Below are positions 20,301-32,700 of a stretch of 64,000 nt of DNA, piece by piece. Every line of letters starts with the position of its first letter. Position 1 is the first letter of the stretch. Location of the stretch: NCBI GenBank assembly GCA_914767885.1, contig CAJZBQ010000015.1, positions 248,001-312,000 on the forward strand. Direction: 5' to 3'. Both the position numbers and the translations under genes were made by a program. Source of the stretch: Blepharisma stoltei (taxonomy: Eukaryota > Ciliophora > Heterotrichea > Heterotrichida > Blepharismidae). The notes under the pieces were generated by a model. It did no database searches. It was given only the letters and a program-made list of their open reading frames with translations, and was not told the origin of the DNA.

Positions 20301-23263
20301 CAAAAGACTCAGGTGATGCAGCTTTTAAGATGCCTCTTTAGTAAATTTACTTTGCGGACTTTTAGCATCGCAAATTGTGTGAAAGAGTATATTAAGTTAA
20401 GCTAGATCTGTGTTAAAATTCTATTTATTTTCTCTAAGTTTAATGCATTTATTTATGGACTATTTGAGTGTAAGGAAGGATATTTAGAAGATATTCGTGA
20501 TTTTTAATTTTTTTTATAATAAACGGTAAGGTTGGACGTAAAAAAAAAAAAAAAAATTACTGAAGGATACACCCTTTTATTTTGGATAACTTCCGAAATT
20601 GGAATTCGGATAAATAACTATCTGACCTTTTATTAAAATTCACTTATCTCACTACTGAAATTTACTTGACGTCAACCATCTTATAATTCGTCAATGGACT
20701 ATGGTATAATTCTTTTAAAATGACTTTTTTATCTAATCTATATTAGTGATTTAGCTTGATAATTTTTATTTTAGTACCTTTTTTTGGTTGAATTTTACTA
20801 TTAAGCCAAACAGAAAATTAAAATTTCAGCATTTGCTCAGATAGTTTGCTAAGTATCCTTCTTGCCTTTCTTATAAAGGTTTTTTGTATCGTATTCCTTA
20901 AAAGATCTTACTTCACAATTCGGAAAAATTCACCTAGCCGGATTTTTTCTTTTTTTTTCGATTCTGGCTATGATTTGTTCAAAGTAACTGTCAAAATCAA
21001 TCGAAATTTGTTTGTCGTTTTTCTTTAATTTTTCTAAATCTCTTTTAAGGTCTTCGTTTTCTTCTTTACTTAGCCTGTCCTGCCAAAATTGTTTGTGGTA
21101 CTCAATTGCTTTATCAAATGGAACTGTCACAATTTCTGAGTAATCAGCTTGTGTATCTCTATAAAATCCTGCCTTCATAAAATTTAAGCAGTCAGCATAT
21201 ACCACTAAATCATCATTTGACAGCTCGTCATAAAGCCCTAAAAACCGTCCAAAAATATAAATTCTCTTGATAGTCTTATATTTGATACAAGATGCTAAAA
21301 GCTGCTTATATTTTGTTTCTACCACTTTTGGCATCCCATATTTATGATTAAATGTATCTATAACGATATCTGGCATATGCATAGATCTGGGATCAGGATC
21401 ATTTTTTTTTGTGATAGTAATATCATAAAACTGTGTAATAAACCTAAGCAGCATCTTTTTTATCATTACGTGTTTTAGCTTGAAAGTTGGAGTATTCAAG
21501 ACTTTATAAGTAATTTGTTTTGCTATGTTGTTTTGGACGACTTTTTTAGGAATTTTAACTTTCTGAATGTTATTGTATAATCGATTTCGGCCACTTGTAG
21601 ATTCTGCAGCTGCTTCAAGCTCAAGTGGGGCTTCTTTTTCTTGTAGCTTTTCCCGGCCTTTGACAAATGCTTTAGAAATTGATTTTAGTAATGATTGGGC
21701 AAATGGATTGTCATGAGTATTAGCGCTTGCAGCAAAATTTTCTTTCATTTTCTCTATCAAGCCATTAACCTGGTCAATTTTTTCTTGGAAGTTTAAAATA
21801 AACACTTTTTGCTCTTCAGAAATTTTTCCTTGTTTTTCCAAATCTATCTCATCATTCTCTTCTTCCTCCTCTTCATCCTCTTCATCCTCCTCATATATCT
21901 CATTCCTTTTCTGAGCAATTATATCGACCAGCTTAAAATTCGAACTTTTCTTTAGCTCCAATACAGGAATAGGTGGTGGCTTAAAATATTTTTCTCCACA
22001 AGACTCTCCACATAGCTCAGTCACTTCAGTTTGCTGTCCTTCTTCATTAACCAAAACTCTTACATCAATCCCTACGTCCTTATAATCAAGTTTTGCAAAT
22101 AATTCTTTTTCATACTCACTGTTTTTTCTAATACTTTCCACAATTTTTTCAGGCTCTCCATACTCCATTAGACTTACTTTATTAATAAGTGGGTCTTTCA
22201 TCAAAATTTCGTCAATGTCATCTACTTTTTTCCTTTTTATTTTTAGCACCCTTTTAGGTTTAAGCTCAATAACTCCGTCAGGTCTCTCTACAAATTCTAC
22301 ATCAGAGTTATTCAGCTTTGCTTGTAGCACCCTATTGTCTTCTTTTAAATATAAAACTTCTTTTTTAGTAGTCTCATACTGTTTTTGTAAAATATCTAGC
22401 TTTTTAATGAGCCTTTCTTCTCTTCTCGTCATCCTATCTATTTCGTCCCCTTTTGTCTTAATAATTCTCTGTAGTTTTTCATTTTCAATAAAAAATTTGT
22501 CTTTTTCTTTTACCATCCTTGTCTTTTCTATTACAAAATTGGCGTGGATTTCTTCTTTTTCATGCAAAAATTGTTGGGATTGGACTAAAAGTTTGACGTT
22601 TACAATTCTTAACGCCCTTTCGAGAATCCTTAAGTAAGCTTTTCACACCCTATTAATAAGTTCTCCTCTTTCTACACACTGGACACTGACCTGCCTTACT
22701 ATTTCGTGAAAGCATACATTATAAATTAATAATGCGCCTTCAAAAAGGGCTTCAATGTCCTCATTTTGTTCACTCAAAACCTGTTTTAGCATCATGTCCA
22801 GTCAGTCAGCTAAGGCTTGAACATCTTTTCTCCTCACAGGCATGCCTAGTTCAAGCCTTTCCACTTCTTCAGACTCGTTACTTTTACTATTATCGCTTAC
22901 CACTTCTTTCAATTTATCAATTGAAGTCGGCAGTTTGAATGTCTTAGACCCTTTTAAAACACCCAAAGTTTCCATCAAATCATTTATTTTTTCTCTGTTT
23001 GTGCTTTTTTTATATGTAGGAGACCTTTCTTCGTCAGGAATATCTGATTTTTGCCTTTCATGGCTGATTTTATTTTTTGCAAACTCAGACATTATATTGG
23101 TTTTTATAGCAATTGGGGTGATTGAATGTTTTAAGGATCTTGAACTTGTGAGGTCTGGGAGAGTTGGAGTGTGAAAGATGCGATTTTTATCGAAGATGTC
23201 AGCAAGGTCGCCTTGTGGAGTGGAGTGGGTTCTTGATGTCATGGAAGGCTTTTTATGAATCAT
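17348..23263 (-). CDS. axonemal dynein light chain (p28) domain / EF-hand protein, split by a transposon
   Basis: About 1007 residues with TGA as Trp and the TA-to-TA segment 18043-20934 removed. After a disordered N-terminus, residues about 140-240 carry VRQVSVQCVERGELINRVW, the signature of the axonemal dynein light chain domain (as in p28 and AXDND1). A long coiled coil follows, then an acidic run (YEEDEEDEEEEEEN), then helical sequence. Past the transposon comes an EF-hand loop, DAADFNGDGFLEF. A ciliary/axonemal, Ca2+-responsive role is inferred. The start at 23263 (MIHKKPSMTS) is chosen because upstream codons form an improbable hydrophobic stretch next to the divergent gene at 23346. 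The last 50 residues are less certain. Confidence 0.8.
18128..18521 (+). mobile_element. MITE nested in the left arm of the Merlin-like element
   Basis: Full-length reference copy. Left end TTACTCCCCC, CCTCCGTGAGCGAACAAAAC, CATTAGAAAAATCGCC, inner motif ACCCTCCGTGAGTGAACAAA, core AGTGATAATTAGTATAATGA and TTTAAACAAATTGCGTTT, then a right-end hairpin (CCTCCGTGAGTGAACAAAAT / TTTGTTCGCTCACGGAGG) and GGGGAGTTAG. The right arm of the host element reads GCTAAGTATCC with no insert at the same place (20850), which shows the empty target and a TA (or TTA) duplication. Confidence 0.93.
19198..20022 (-). pseudogene. Merlin/ISXO2-like DDE transposase, frameshifted
   Basis: Read on the minus strand the three catalytic blocks lie in different frames. 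The first block has a zinc-ribbon-like start (FLRCNSCQKT), helix-turn-helix-like sequence, and VEMDETKL with the first Asp. The second is MSVFGIYDRGTKKYRLF ... CWTDGW with the second Asp. The third is TTNHIENLWFRMKK with the final Glu. This order and spacing match IS1595/ISXO2 and eukaryotic Merlin transposases. At least two frame changes separate the blocks (near 19640 and 19460), so the copy is probably inactive unless the changes are assembly errors. Confidence 0.82.
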
Positions 23264-23345
23264 GCTGATTATTATCAATATTATTAAGAAATAAGCCAGT
23301 AACAAAAATTTTGAAAAACATGATTTTTTCATTATAACTCTTATA

Positions 23346-26300
23346 ATGGAAAATATCAAGGAAGTTATTTCTAAAGCTAATTATTTGAAAAGCCGTAATC
23401 AGCAAGACGAAGCCTTAGAAGTCCTCGAAGAAGCTTTCAATCGATTTAGAAGTTCTCACTATGAAACATGGGAAATTGCGAAACTTCTTGCTGAGATGTA
23501 CTTAACCAATTCCGAACTATTCGACCAATCAGGACTGGTAGCTCCTGCATTTGAGCAGCTTCAAAAAGCGTTAAAAATTACTAATCCAAGCCCTCTTCAG
23601 CGATGAAAAGAGCGCATTGATTGGCAACTTCTAACTTGCCTATAAGCAGAAATTATTATTTAATTATTTTAGACAGTCTAATATCAATTAAATTAAGCAA
23701 AAAAATTCCTCATTCATAGAGGGAAGTAAGAATCAGCATCTACACCACCTTAGCCGAACATTATAGAAGGTATCTTTCAAGTAGAGAATTGGTGATCTAC
23801 CAAACGAAGCAAAAATGTGACAGAGCTCAATCAAAATAGAAGAAAAACTCCCAAAAGACGTCTCAGCGCTCCGACAAAAGCACAACTCAGAACTCGCTTT
23901 AGCAATCTCGTTAACCAAGCTAGGGCAGTTTGAAGAAGCTGAAATATATGCCCAGCGAGCCATTCTGAACTTAGAAAGAGAGCTGCATATAAATAAATCA
24001 ATCCCTGTCGAGCAAAATATATGCCCTTCGAAGCTTCCAAAAGCAGTTGCCAATTTCAAGCTCCAAATGCAAAGCTTATGTCTAGCTTATCATCATTTAG
24101 GGACTATTAGACTACACAGAAATCAGTTTAGAAAAGCCGCCCCTTTACTAACCGATGCCTATTCCTTAGCCAGAAAATTTTTAAAAGACAAAGATTTGCT
24201 AAAAATAATCGCAAGAGATTTAGCAAGACTTCAAGATCCTCCTCAAGTATCATCCCAAAACAGGATAAATACAGGAAATTCCAATTTGTCATCAAGTAAA
24301 CTAACTTCATCAAGGAGTGCTTTACCTAAGGCACCTCAGCTCCCTACAAAAATAACTGATGAAAAGAAACTTTTGGCTGAAATTTTTGGGGATTCCAAAA
24401 AAAAGAAGAAAAAAGGCAAAAATGACGGGAAATTGATGAGGCTGCCCAGTGCAAAAACTTTTTTGCAGCCTGATATGGAAACTTTAAGGAAAACCTCAAA
24501 ATCTTCATTTGAAGAAAAAAATTCATTTCCATCGATTTCTTTTAACTCTCGGAGTGCTTCTGAAGATAACCCAACGTCGAGAGTTTCGTCACGTGCTAAT
24601 TTAGATGTAAAAAGTTTGGAGAATGAAGAGTTTGCAGACCATTTGTCAATCCCTGAATTTTCTATAGAAGACCATGTGCCGATGGTCCCGACGACTAAAT
24701 CTGTTTCTCAGTTCAGGACATTGGAAAGGGCGGCTGCTATAAGGCTGCAGAAAAATATCAGAGGATTCATAGCAAGGGCGAAGTACCAGAAAATGCTTGA
24801 GGATAGAGCACTGAGGTCAATAGCAAAAGACTCATTTAGTAAAGAAATTTTGGAGACGAGGTCTGATGTAAAAGAAAATCCATTAGATACGGACCATGAG
24901 CCACATTTTAAAACATTCCCTGAAAGAGAGTCACCAGCCAGAGCTATTTTGAAAAAGGTGAAGCAAGCTGAAACTGACCCAAATCAGTTTTCATCTCCTT
25001 TTGAAGGCAGCGTCATGATAAATCTTGGGTCTCCTGAAGCTTTTACTCCAAAAATCCGCCGCAGAGCTAAGCCAGAAGACTATTTAAGCTTAGAAAGACC
25101 AGAAATTACCCTTTACAAGCATATGAATAAAATGCCTTTTCAATGGACTGTAAGGGTGGCTGGGATAACTCCTCAAGAGCAAGATGTGTCGTTACTCATA
25201 GATATCATCGGAATAGGGGAAGCATGGACTGATAACCTATACCATAATGTTTCTTTTACCTTTAACCCAGAGCTCTACCAAGATCATAGAGTAATGGTGC
25301 CCTTTGAGTTCGAAACTATATGGCCAGTCGTTCAATCTGCCCTGGAAAGCTGAAATGCCATACAACAAGAAGCAGAATCCAGCTTCCAGGAAAGCAGCTT
25401 GAGGTCTGACAGCGATGCTTCAGGGTCAAGAATAAAGAGTGAAAGTGGAGTTGACATTACGCAGCAAGACTCTGTTGATGAAGCTGCTATAGATAACGTA
25501 AAATCACTGGTTGAAAGCTTATTAGACGAAGCTTCTGTTGTAAATTCTAATACGGGGACTAGGCTTTCACTTGTAAAAGAAGCTCAAGTACAGTTTAAGA
25601 CTGAGGAGACCTTAATTGATTACTCAAAGTATTTAAAAGTCAAAGACGGGGTCATTAAAAATATATTTATGCTTCTAGAGCATCAGTCTCATGACAGTTC
25701 TTTAGACAGAAATAAAAACCTAGAGTGGCTGGAGTCACAAATGGACGGAAAAGTGCTAGAAAAAGGGCTAATTTCATTAGAAGGGACTGGTGTTTTATTC
25801 ATGGTGTTATCAGTGTCAACTGATTTTGAAACCATTTTAAAAGACTATGAAGACATGGGAAATACAAGCTTCAATAGCTATTTAATGCTGAAATTACAAG
25901 CAATTAATTCTAATTGGGATGACTGGTCAAGCACAGGCCGCAACCAGACACCCCACCCCCCTTTTTAATGGTACCCTCGCCTCCCCTTTTAATGGCACCC
26001 CCACCCCCCTTTCACAGATGGCACCTCCACCCCCTTAATATAGCATAGATATATGACAAATGCTAATTTAGAGCAGGTGGATTAAATAAATTATTATTTT
26101 AAATATTTAAAATTACTGATTTATACAAAATCCACATAGCGTAGCACAATCAATTAAGGAGTAGATGGAATGGAGTGAGAATTTTCTATAACTACTAAGA
26201 CACCAAATCTGAAGAAATTTTTTAACAAGCATAATAATGATCTTTGGTTTTAATTAGCAGTATATCCTGCATATATTTATGAGCTTTTGTGGAACAATGG

Positions 26301-29300
26301 CTAAAGAGTCGAATTAGAGATCCAAAATAAAATTGGCAATAGCAAATACTATTTTTTATTAGCACTATTGAATCATGTTACCAATTCAGTCCTGCAATCC
26401 TTTTACAATGGGCATCAGATTAACTTTTAATTTATGAATCAATAAATTTAATGCAAGTTATTGTATTGTGCTAATTTAATAATTAATGCCATTATCTATA
26501 TCTTTGGCATTATATTTATAAATATAAAAAAACAAATTTAATATATTTTCTTATTAATTGTTAATTAATTTAAATTTATTAATTAATCATAAATATTAAA
26601 GTAATTTATGGGCTTAATTTATCAATATAGTGTGTTTTAATTGGATTATATTTAAATTATTCTGCTTGTTTCCTATCAATTACTTCTATAGGATAAACCC
26701 TTTTTATTTTTTGAAGGGGGTGGGGGGTGGGAGTTCCCTTATTGGGAGATGGGGGTGTCTGGTTGAGAACTATGCTTACCAGATCACTCAATTCCATTGA
26801 CTTGAGAAGACCTTGATAATTTTTTCACAAGTGTTGGATTTTCATTCCACATCCCTTATACATTTTATATGAAAATGCTGCCTATTGAGGCTAAAGAAGT
26901 CCTTTACAATGAACTTCCCAATGCACTTTCTATACAAGATTCAAGAATTGTGATAAATTTAGACTACAAGCCAGAAAAGCTTACAGAAGACCCTGATATT
27001 TCTATAAATAAAACAATAGAATGCCTTATTGAGTCATCAAAAGCTACCCCAATGAAGTCGACAACTAAAGACTGAATTGAAAGTCAGCTCCCTGAAAACC
27101 TCCAAACCCAATCTCCTAAAGGAGAAACCAGCTTTGACAGTATTTCTATGACAGAGCCTTTACTGCTTATAGATCGAACCAAATTAATTGGCGAAAAAGA
27201 TGATTTACACTTCAAAATGAGCATTCTCCCCAGTAAAAAAATTTTAGCTGAGGCCAAGCCAATCCATTCAGACGAAATTTATACCCATGTAATCAAAGAT
27301 GACGCAAAGATAGAAAAAATAATCAGGGTCTGTGAACAAGGAGAAGACCTTGCCAAATGTATGCTCCAAACTGATTTAAAAATACTTAATCCAGCTCCGT
27401 AAGTGAATAAAATAATTTTGTTCAATAATTTTTAAAATTTATTTAAATTTTATTATAAATTCAGCATTGGAAAACGATAATTAATTTACAAAATTTAACA
27501 GAATTAGCTAGAGATTATTTCATTATAACAATTATAGCTCAGGATGAGCTGAAAACTATCCCTGTCTATATCACTTATAATCAATTTCTTAATTAAGTTT
27601 TATATTAAAATAATTTTTGTTCACTCATGGGGTGGGGAATTTAGCACTTTGACTGGAAAAGTCCTGGCAGACTCAAGCAGCAAAATAAAAGGTTACACAG
27701 GTGGCTATAAAGCAGTTAAAATTATAGGGAATGAGCGGTATTTAATAAGTCTTGTGAATAACGATAAACAGTCAAGGATTATTTTATATTCCACAAAAGA
27801 TGGCAAGCAGTTTGATATTTCCTTTACAGAAAATGATATAAGGAAAAATTTCCCAAATTTACAGCTAGATTTTAGCACAGCAATAGAATTAGAAAAAAAC
27901 TTTTTTTCTCCATTAGTAGAAAAAATTGATTTATTCAGGACAAAACTTGGGATTATTTCAGCTTGGAAAATTGAAGAGCAGAGAAAAGGAAATTTAGCAG
28001 TCGAAAAAACTGACCAAAGCCCAGCGACAGGAACAATAAACGCTTTTAAATTTTCTGATTTTGAGAATACCAAAAATTACATTATTTTAAGGGCGAAACC
28101 TACATTAGAAGCATATATTTCATCCGCGCTAAAAGAAGAGCCTACATCTTTAATGGAATCTAATCTACAAGAACACGTTGTCTTACAAAGGGCTAAAAAT
28201 GTGACTGGTCAAATGGCATTAATTTCTGTAACAAGGCTTTACACCTTAGAAGAATGGAGAATTTATTTGCACTTTTTCAGGACCTCAAGGACTTTTGTAT
28301 GCAAATTATATGACTCTGATATGTTTAATTTATCTGAAGATGCATTGTCAAAAGATTATCAAGATCAAGAACATATTGTAAATAAAGCAACAGTCAGCAA
28401 CCGTGCGTGGGAAATAATATTAAATGAGTGCAGTTTTGAGCCGCATGAACACTTAGACTTGATTTTTCACTTTGACAACATTGTTGCCCCAATGAGAGAA
28501 GTAATTTACCTTCAGCACATGAAGCAGTTCGGGCAGCTTTATTATTTTGAAGTTTTCATTAAAAGCGAAAACCAATATTTAAGCAACTTCCAGACCATAA
28601 AAAGTATAAAAGAAGCTGAAAATCTGCTGCTGACCTTTAGAGCTTATTCTTTTGAAAAAAGAGTCTGGGTCAAAGCAGGGCTGAGACTTGACGAGTGCTT
28701 ATTTATGCTAATGAATGAAGGGTTTTTGGATGAAGGGATACTTTTAAGCACACATATAAAATACTCACTCCTCCCTTGGGCTAGCAGGCAAATACATTAG
28801 GAATCTCCCTATTTTGAAAAAATAAGTCCTTGCTAACTCCCCCCTTCGTGAGTGAACAAAACCATTAGAAAAATCCCTATTTTTTGCCCAAAAACCCACC
28901 TTCCGTGAGCGAACAAAAATTTTTTTAATAGAAAAATTTTTTATTAAAAAAAAATTTATATATAAGTGATAATTAGTATAATGAAATCATTAGCTAATTC
29001 TGTTTAATTTTAAACAAATTGCGTTTTAAAACATAAACTTTATAAATTAAACTAATATTTGTTTTCCAATTTTTGCAAATTAGGATTTTTTTAAATTTCG
29101 AAAAAAAAAGTAACCCCCCTTCCGTGAGCGAACAAGATTTTTTTGTTCGCTCACGAAGCGGGGGGAGTAAGTATTTTTGATATAAAATATTTTAAATTTT
29201 AAAAATTCGGAAAAATTATTTTTAAAATAGAATTTTACTAAAAAAAATAACACCCTTAGCTAAATAGCAAGATTTTTGCTCACTGACCATATGGGGGAGT

Positions 29301-29746
29301 CAGAAATCCAACTATATGCAGGGATGCTGTGCAGGATTGTAAAAATGAAAAGCAAGCAGCATGAATTTCGACAAAAAATTCTGCCTGAAATGGCGATTTC
29401 TGAAGAAGGATCAAGCTTCGAGCTGTTTGAAGATGACCATAAAATGAAGGAACAACACTCAGTGTCTTCCATTTATGAAAAAGATGAATTATTATACCAA
29501 CATCTTTACTCAACAGTTCCCACTATTATTGTGAGTGTTTATTTTAACTCTCTTTTAGATGAATTTGTGCTAAAGGTTTATAAGGCAAAAGATTGCTCTA
29601 TATTTAGGCAGCCGTTCCCTAAAAAGACTGTATATAAAGAAGTTCCCTTTAGTGATACTTTTTTGAAGCAAAAAGCACATCAGACGTTAGGGAAAAGGAT
29701 ATTAGAAACGTTCATGCAGAGAGTTATTGGAAGCTTAGCTGAATAA
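23346..29746 (+). CDS. large TPR/IQ-motif protein, split by four inserts
   Basis: About 1545 residues are predicted. The N-terminal 300 residues are TPR-like helical pairs (YLKSRNQQDEALEVLEEAF; KLGQFEEAEIYAQRAILNLE; YHHLGTIRLHRNQFRKAAPL). Then comes a Ser-rich linker, an IQ calmodulin-binding motif AIRLQKNIRGFIARAKY (24735-24785), and long C-terminal regions without a recognised domain (24970-29746). Inserts at 23632-23726, about 25883-26776, 27387-27641 and 28793-29312 must be removed. TGA is Trp throughout; stop TAA. One A appears missing near 23840 (QSK to IEEK). Divergent from the dynein-domain gene with an 82-base gap, so a shared ciliary promoter is possible. Confidence 0.72.
23632..23726. 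other. 95-bp IES
   Basis: TA 23632-23633 joins TA 23727-23728, giving WQLLRISIYTTLAEH in frame. The ends TAACTTGCC and GGGAAGTAAG resemble the TAACTC/GAGTAA ends of the MITEs. A second left TA (23641) is also in frame. Confidence 0.65.
25883..26776. mobile_element. about 0.9-kb IES with CCAGACACCCC terminal repeats
   Basis: Inside lies a TIR element of about 830 bp. It begins AACCAGACACCCCACCCC near 25941 and ends GGGGGTGTCTGGTT near 26766. Subterminal C-rich repeats on the left (AATGGCACCCCCACCCCC type) face a G-rich stretch on the right. No ORF. The exact excision point is uncertain: TA 25883 to TA 26777 keeps the frame, but exon-like sequence (NSNWDDWSSTG) would then be lost. A cut nearer the TIRs is also in frame. 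Confidence 0.65.
27387..27641 (-). mobile_element. decayed MITE acting as an IES
   Basis: Left end TTAATCCAGCTCCGTAAGTG and right end TTCACTCATGGGGTGGGGAA are degenerate MITE termini around the shared core (CATTATAACAATTATAG). Joining TA 27387-27388 to TA 27642-27643 gives LKILSTLTGKVLAD in frame, so the frame-restoring cut coincides with the MITE edges. Confidence 0.75.
28793..29312 (+). mobile_element. 520-bp IES containing a MITE (28834-29167)
   Basis: The exon stops at TAG (28798-28800). A full MITE follows, from TAACTCCCCCCTTCGTGAG to GCGGGGGGAGTA. About 140 bases of AT-rich DNA and a MITE-end-like GCTCACTGACCATATGGGGG come after it. Joining TA 28793-28794 to TA 29313-29314 is in frame (RQIYAGMLCR). 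A cut using TA 28798-28799 and 29315-29316 is equally in frame. Confidence 0.65.
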
Positions 29747-29796
29747 ATGTTTGGATTATTTATTTTAAAAAAAATTAAACAGAATTTAAAGTTACC

Positions 29797-32700
29797 TTAA
29801 AGCAATTGTCTTAGATTTTCTTCAATATCTTCAAGCCTAATAATTTCTCTTATGATTTTATTTTCCTTTTGCAAAGCTCCATTGATTTTTCTTTTTTTGT
29901 CACTAGATTGGTTTGCTTTTGTTACTAAAAACCAGCATTCTTTCGCATTAGACGAAATACTTCGAACAGCCAAGCTGCATAATAAAAGGGCTTCTTTTTG
30001 CAATTTTTTTAAAAATTCTTCTTCACCCCCATCAAATTCTTTAGTTTTGCTGTAATATTTAATTTCACTATATCTTAAATAGCAAAGCTCTGCAGCAGGG
30101 CTATAATGAAGATGGAACATACAAAAAGTATAAAATGCTGTGTACCATCTCATCTTATTTAACTTCTGTGGCTCTATCTCAGGGAACAAGCCTGCAGGGT
30201 ATTTTTCAAATTTCAAGTCAAAATGTTCGTCATATGCAAAAGTCTTGAGGATTTTTATACAAATTTCTTTTATTGTTGGACTCATAGGAATTGATAAAAT
30301 TTGATAAAATTCATTGGATTCACAAGCATTATTAAGCAAAGCTTCTAAACAGTCAGCCAAAATAATTTCATCCTCTATAGTCAATAGCAATGAAAAGGCA
30401 GCATGATATGATTTTTGAGGAATAAGCTGTGATAAGCAATGCTTAATTACGTCAGAATTTTCCCATTTAATTGTACAGGTGGAAAGGGTTGATAGGGCAA
30501 TTTCTTTTTTTATGTCTGGGTTGTCAACTGCTCTATACAAGCTATCGTGGAATCTTAGCTGAAATCCTCCAACATGAGCCAAAGCAGAATTCCCTATATG
30601 TCTCATCCATGGCCCTTTGTCGAAATCTTCTTTACTTTTATCGTCCATATCATATTCTAAAATAGCATCAATCCCTAGCAAAATTTCTTGTGATTTTTTA
30701 GGATTTGTGTACATATATGACAGACCTTTTAAGTACTCAGTCGCTGCATTTTTGACTTGCAATAAATTCAGCATTGATATAGCAGTCTCAGTTTGGTTGG
30801 CATTTACAAGTGTTTTTGCTATATTAGGACATGAGCTGTTTGTCTGTAATGGTAATGAAAATAAAAGTCTCCTACGAGATCTGCTGACTATTTTTCGTAC
30901 CCAAATGCTTAATTGTACCACACTAAAACCTTCACGTCCTCCCAAAATATGTGGAGAATTTTCCAATATATAAAGACTGCTGATACTCAAAGGAAATTCA
31001 TATTTAAACAGTAAAGCAGGAAAATAAGTTCTTACTGTATAAATTTCTTTGACTGGAGTATTCAATGTTTTTGACAGCAAAAAGACAGCATGCGATATCT
31101 GAGCTAAATCAAAAAGAAGCCTCTCATGGATCATTTCATTTAAAACTTCTCTTATTGTTGTAGTAGCTAATGCTCCTATTGCAATGAGATCTAAAATATA
31201 CTCATTGTAAGACCTTACTAAAGAATTGCAAGCTTTTCCTGCAAAAATCGACATAAATGGTGGCCAATAATTAACACTGTCAGGAAATTCCATCATTGCT
31301 AAAGGTGTAAATAATTTTTGTAATTTTATGACTTCTGATGAAAAAACCATAGGTGTTACTTTTGATAAGGACCGGGTAAGTAGCTGAAGCATATGATAAG
31401 GAATAGGCTGACTTACGATTTTTTTGATAGCGTCAGGAAAAGACTTGTAAGCGCCTTCATCGAAAATTGACTGAAATCCTTTTCTTCATATTCTTGCTAT
31501 ACACATAGCGTTTTCTAGCCCTTCTCCATCACAATAAAATTTAAATTCGCTAATTTCTTTTTGGTCAAATCTCTGGTTTATTTTTGAGAATTTACAAGCA
31601 ATTTGTTCGATTTTTAAACTTTTCGCTTCAATATGGCGCTTAGTTTTTCTTAATATCCCAATAGTGCTATTTCCTCTAATAATAATAGGGAGAAAGTCAC
31701 CTATTTCTTCAGAATAGGCACAGAAACTAGTAATAGAATAATCAGAAATTTGTATTAATTTGGCTTCATCAAGGATTTTAAGCAAAGTATTTGGGTCATG
31801 GACTTCATGCTGTATTTCATCTGAAATAGCTGGAGAACTGAACTTATAGTTCGGGTGTACATATTTTGATAGCACTTTTTCTAATATATTTTTAGTGAAC
31901 CTCCCAGGTATGCAAATTCTTTCAAGCGCTGCTTTATAATGGTCCAATGAATTTTCAATAGTGTCTTGATCCCTTAGGTGCTCATACAAAAAGTCTGTGT
32001 CCCATATGTAAACTTGTTCATATTTATTAGAAAAGCTTCAGACCTCTACCCTGGGAGAATTTTCCCCACTCCATACAGATCAAAGTCCTACTTCACTTAT
32101 AGAAAGGTCTATAAGTTCTTCGTTTTCTTTTCCATTGAAATCAGTCACATATTTAATTTCAGAGTTTTCTACTCTAAATAGCGCAGCATGCCAATAGTTA
32201 TTCACTTTATACCCAACTGCTATACATGGGTTGCTTGGCACTGGCAGCCTGCAGAATTTGTACTCACCCACTCTCAGCTCGCTGCTTCCCAAATCAATTT
32301 CACTCAATAAAGCTGGCCTTTGTGTATCATAAAGACGTAAAAATCCCATGCTGCTTAAGCATATCAATTGGTTTTTTTGGATTTTTTCGACCCTTCATAT
32401 TAATTCTAATTTCTTTTGCTGCCTTAGCATATTGGAAAATGCTTTCAGCAAATTTGAAGGAGGTCCAATTTCAGTTATTTGGATGGGCTTGGTATAATGG
32501 TCTGCTACAGGTGGAGGCAATAATGCAAAGCATAAAGAGCCATTGGCAAGCCCAAAGCAAACATCGTCTTCTTCACCTGAGGCAATTAAGCAGAAGCTGA
32601 CTGGCTCTATGTTGTCAAGAGAGTACCCAGCCATGCCTAGAAAATTCCTCCTTGATTTTAAAAAAGGCCAATTCTGCTTAAAGCAAAATTTGTAAACTTT

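Larger units (their letters stand above)
18040..20939. mobile_element. Merlin/ISXO2-like transposon with very long inverted repeats
   Basis: Ends GGCTAGGTGAATTTTTCC and its inverse bound 2.9 kb. The inverted arms run about 0.7-0.9 kb each (about 18040-19190 including a nested MITE, and about 20200-20939). Target duplication: GGATTTTTC on the left (18031-18039) and GGATTTTTTC on the right (20940-20949), 9 bases apart from one extra T. The centre holds a broken transposase. It interrupts the dynein-domain gene. Both termini contain TA (18043-18044, 20935-20936), which could serve as IES excision points. Confidence 0.88.

Noticed and set aside
20846-21028. ORF repeating the first 20 residues of the apparent EF-hand ORF start
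   Set aside because: Both are readings of the Merlin-like terminal inverted repeat, not conserved protein sequence.
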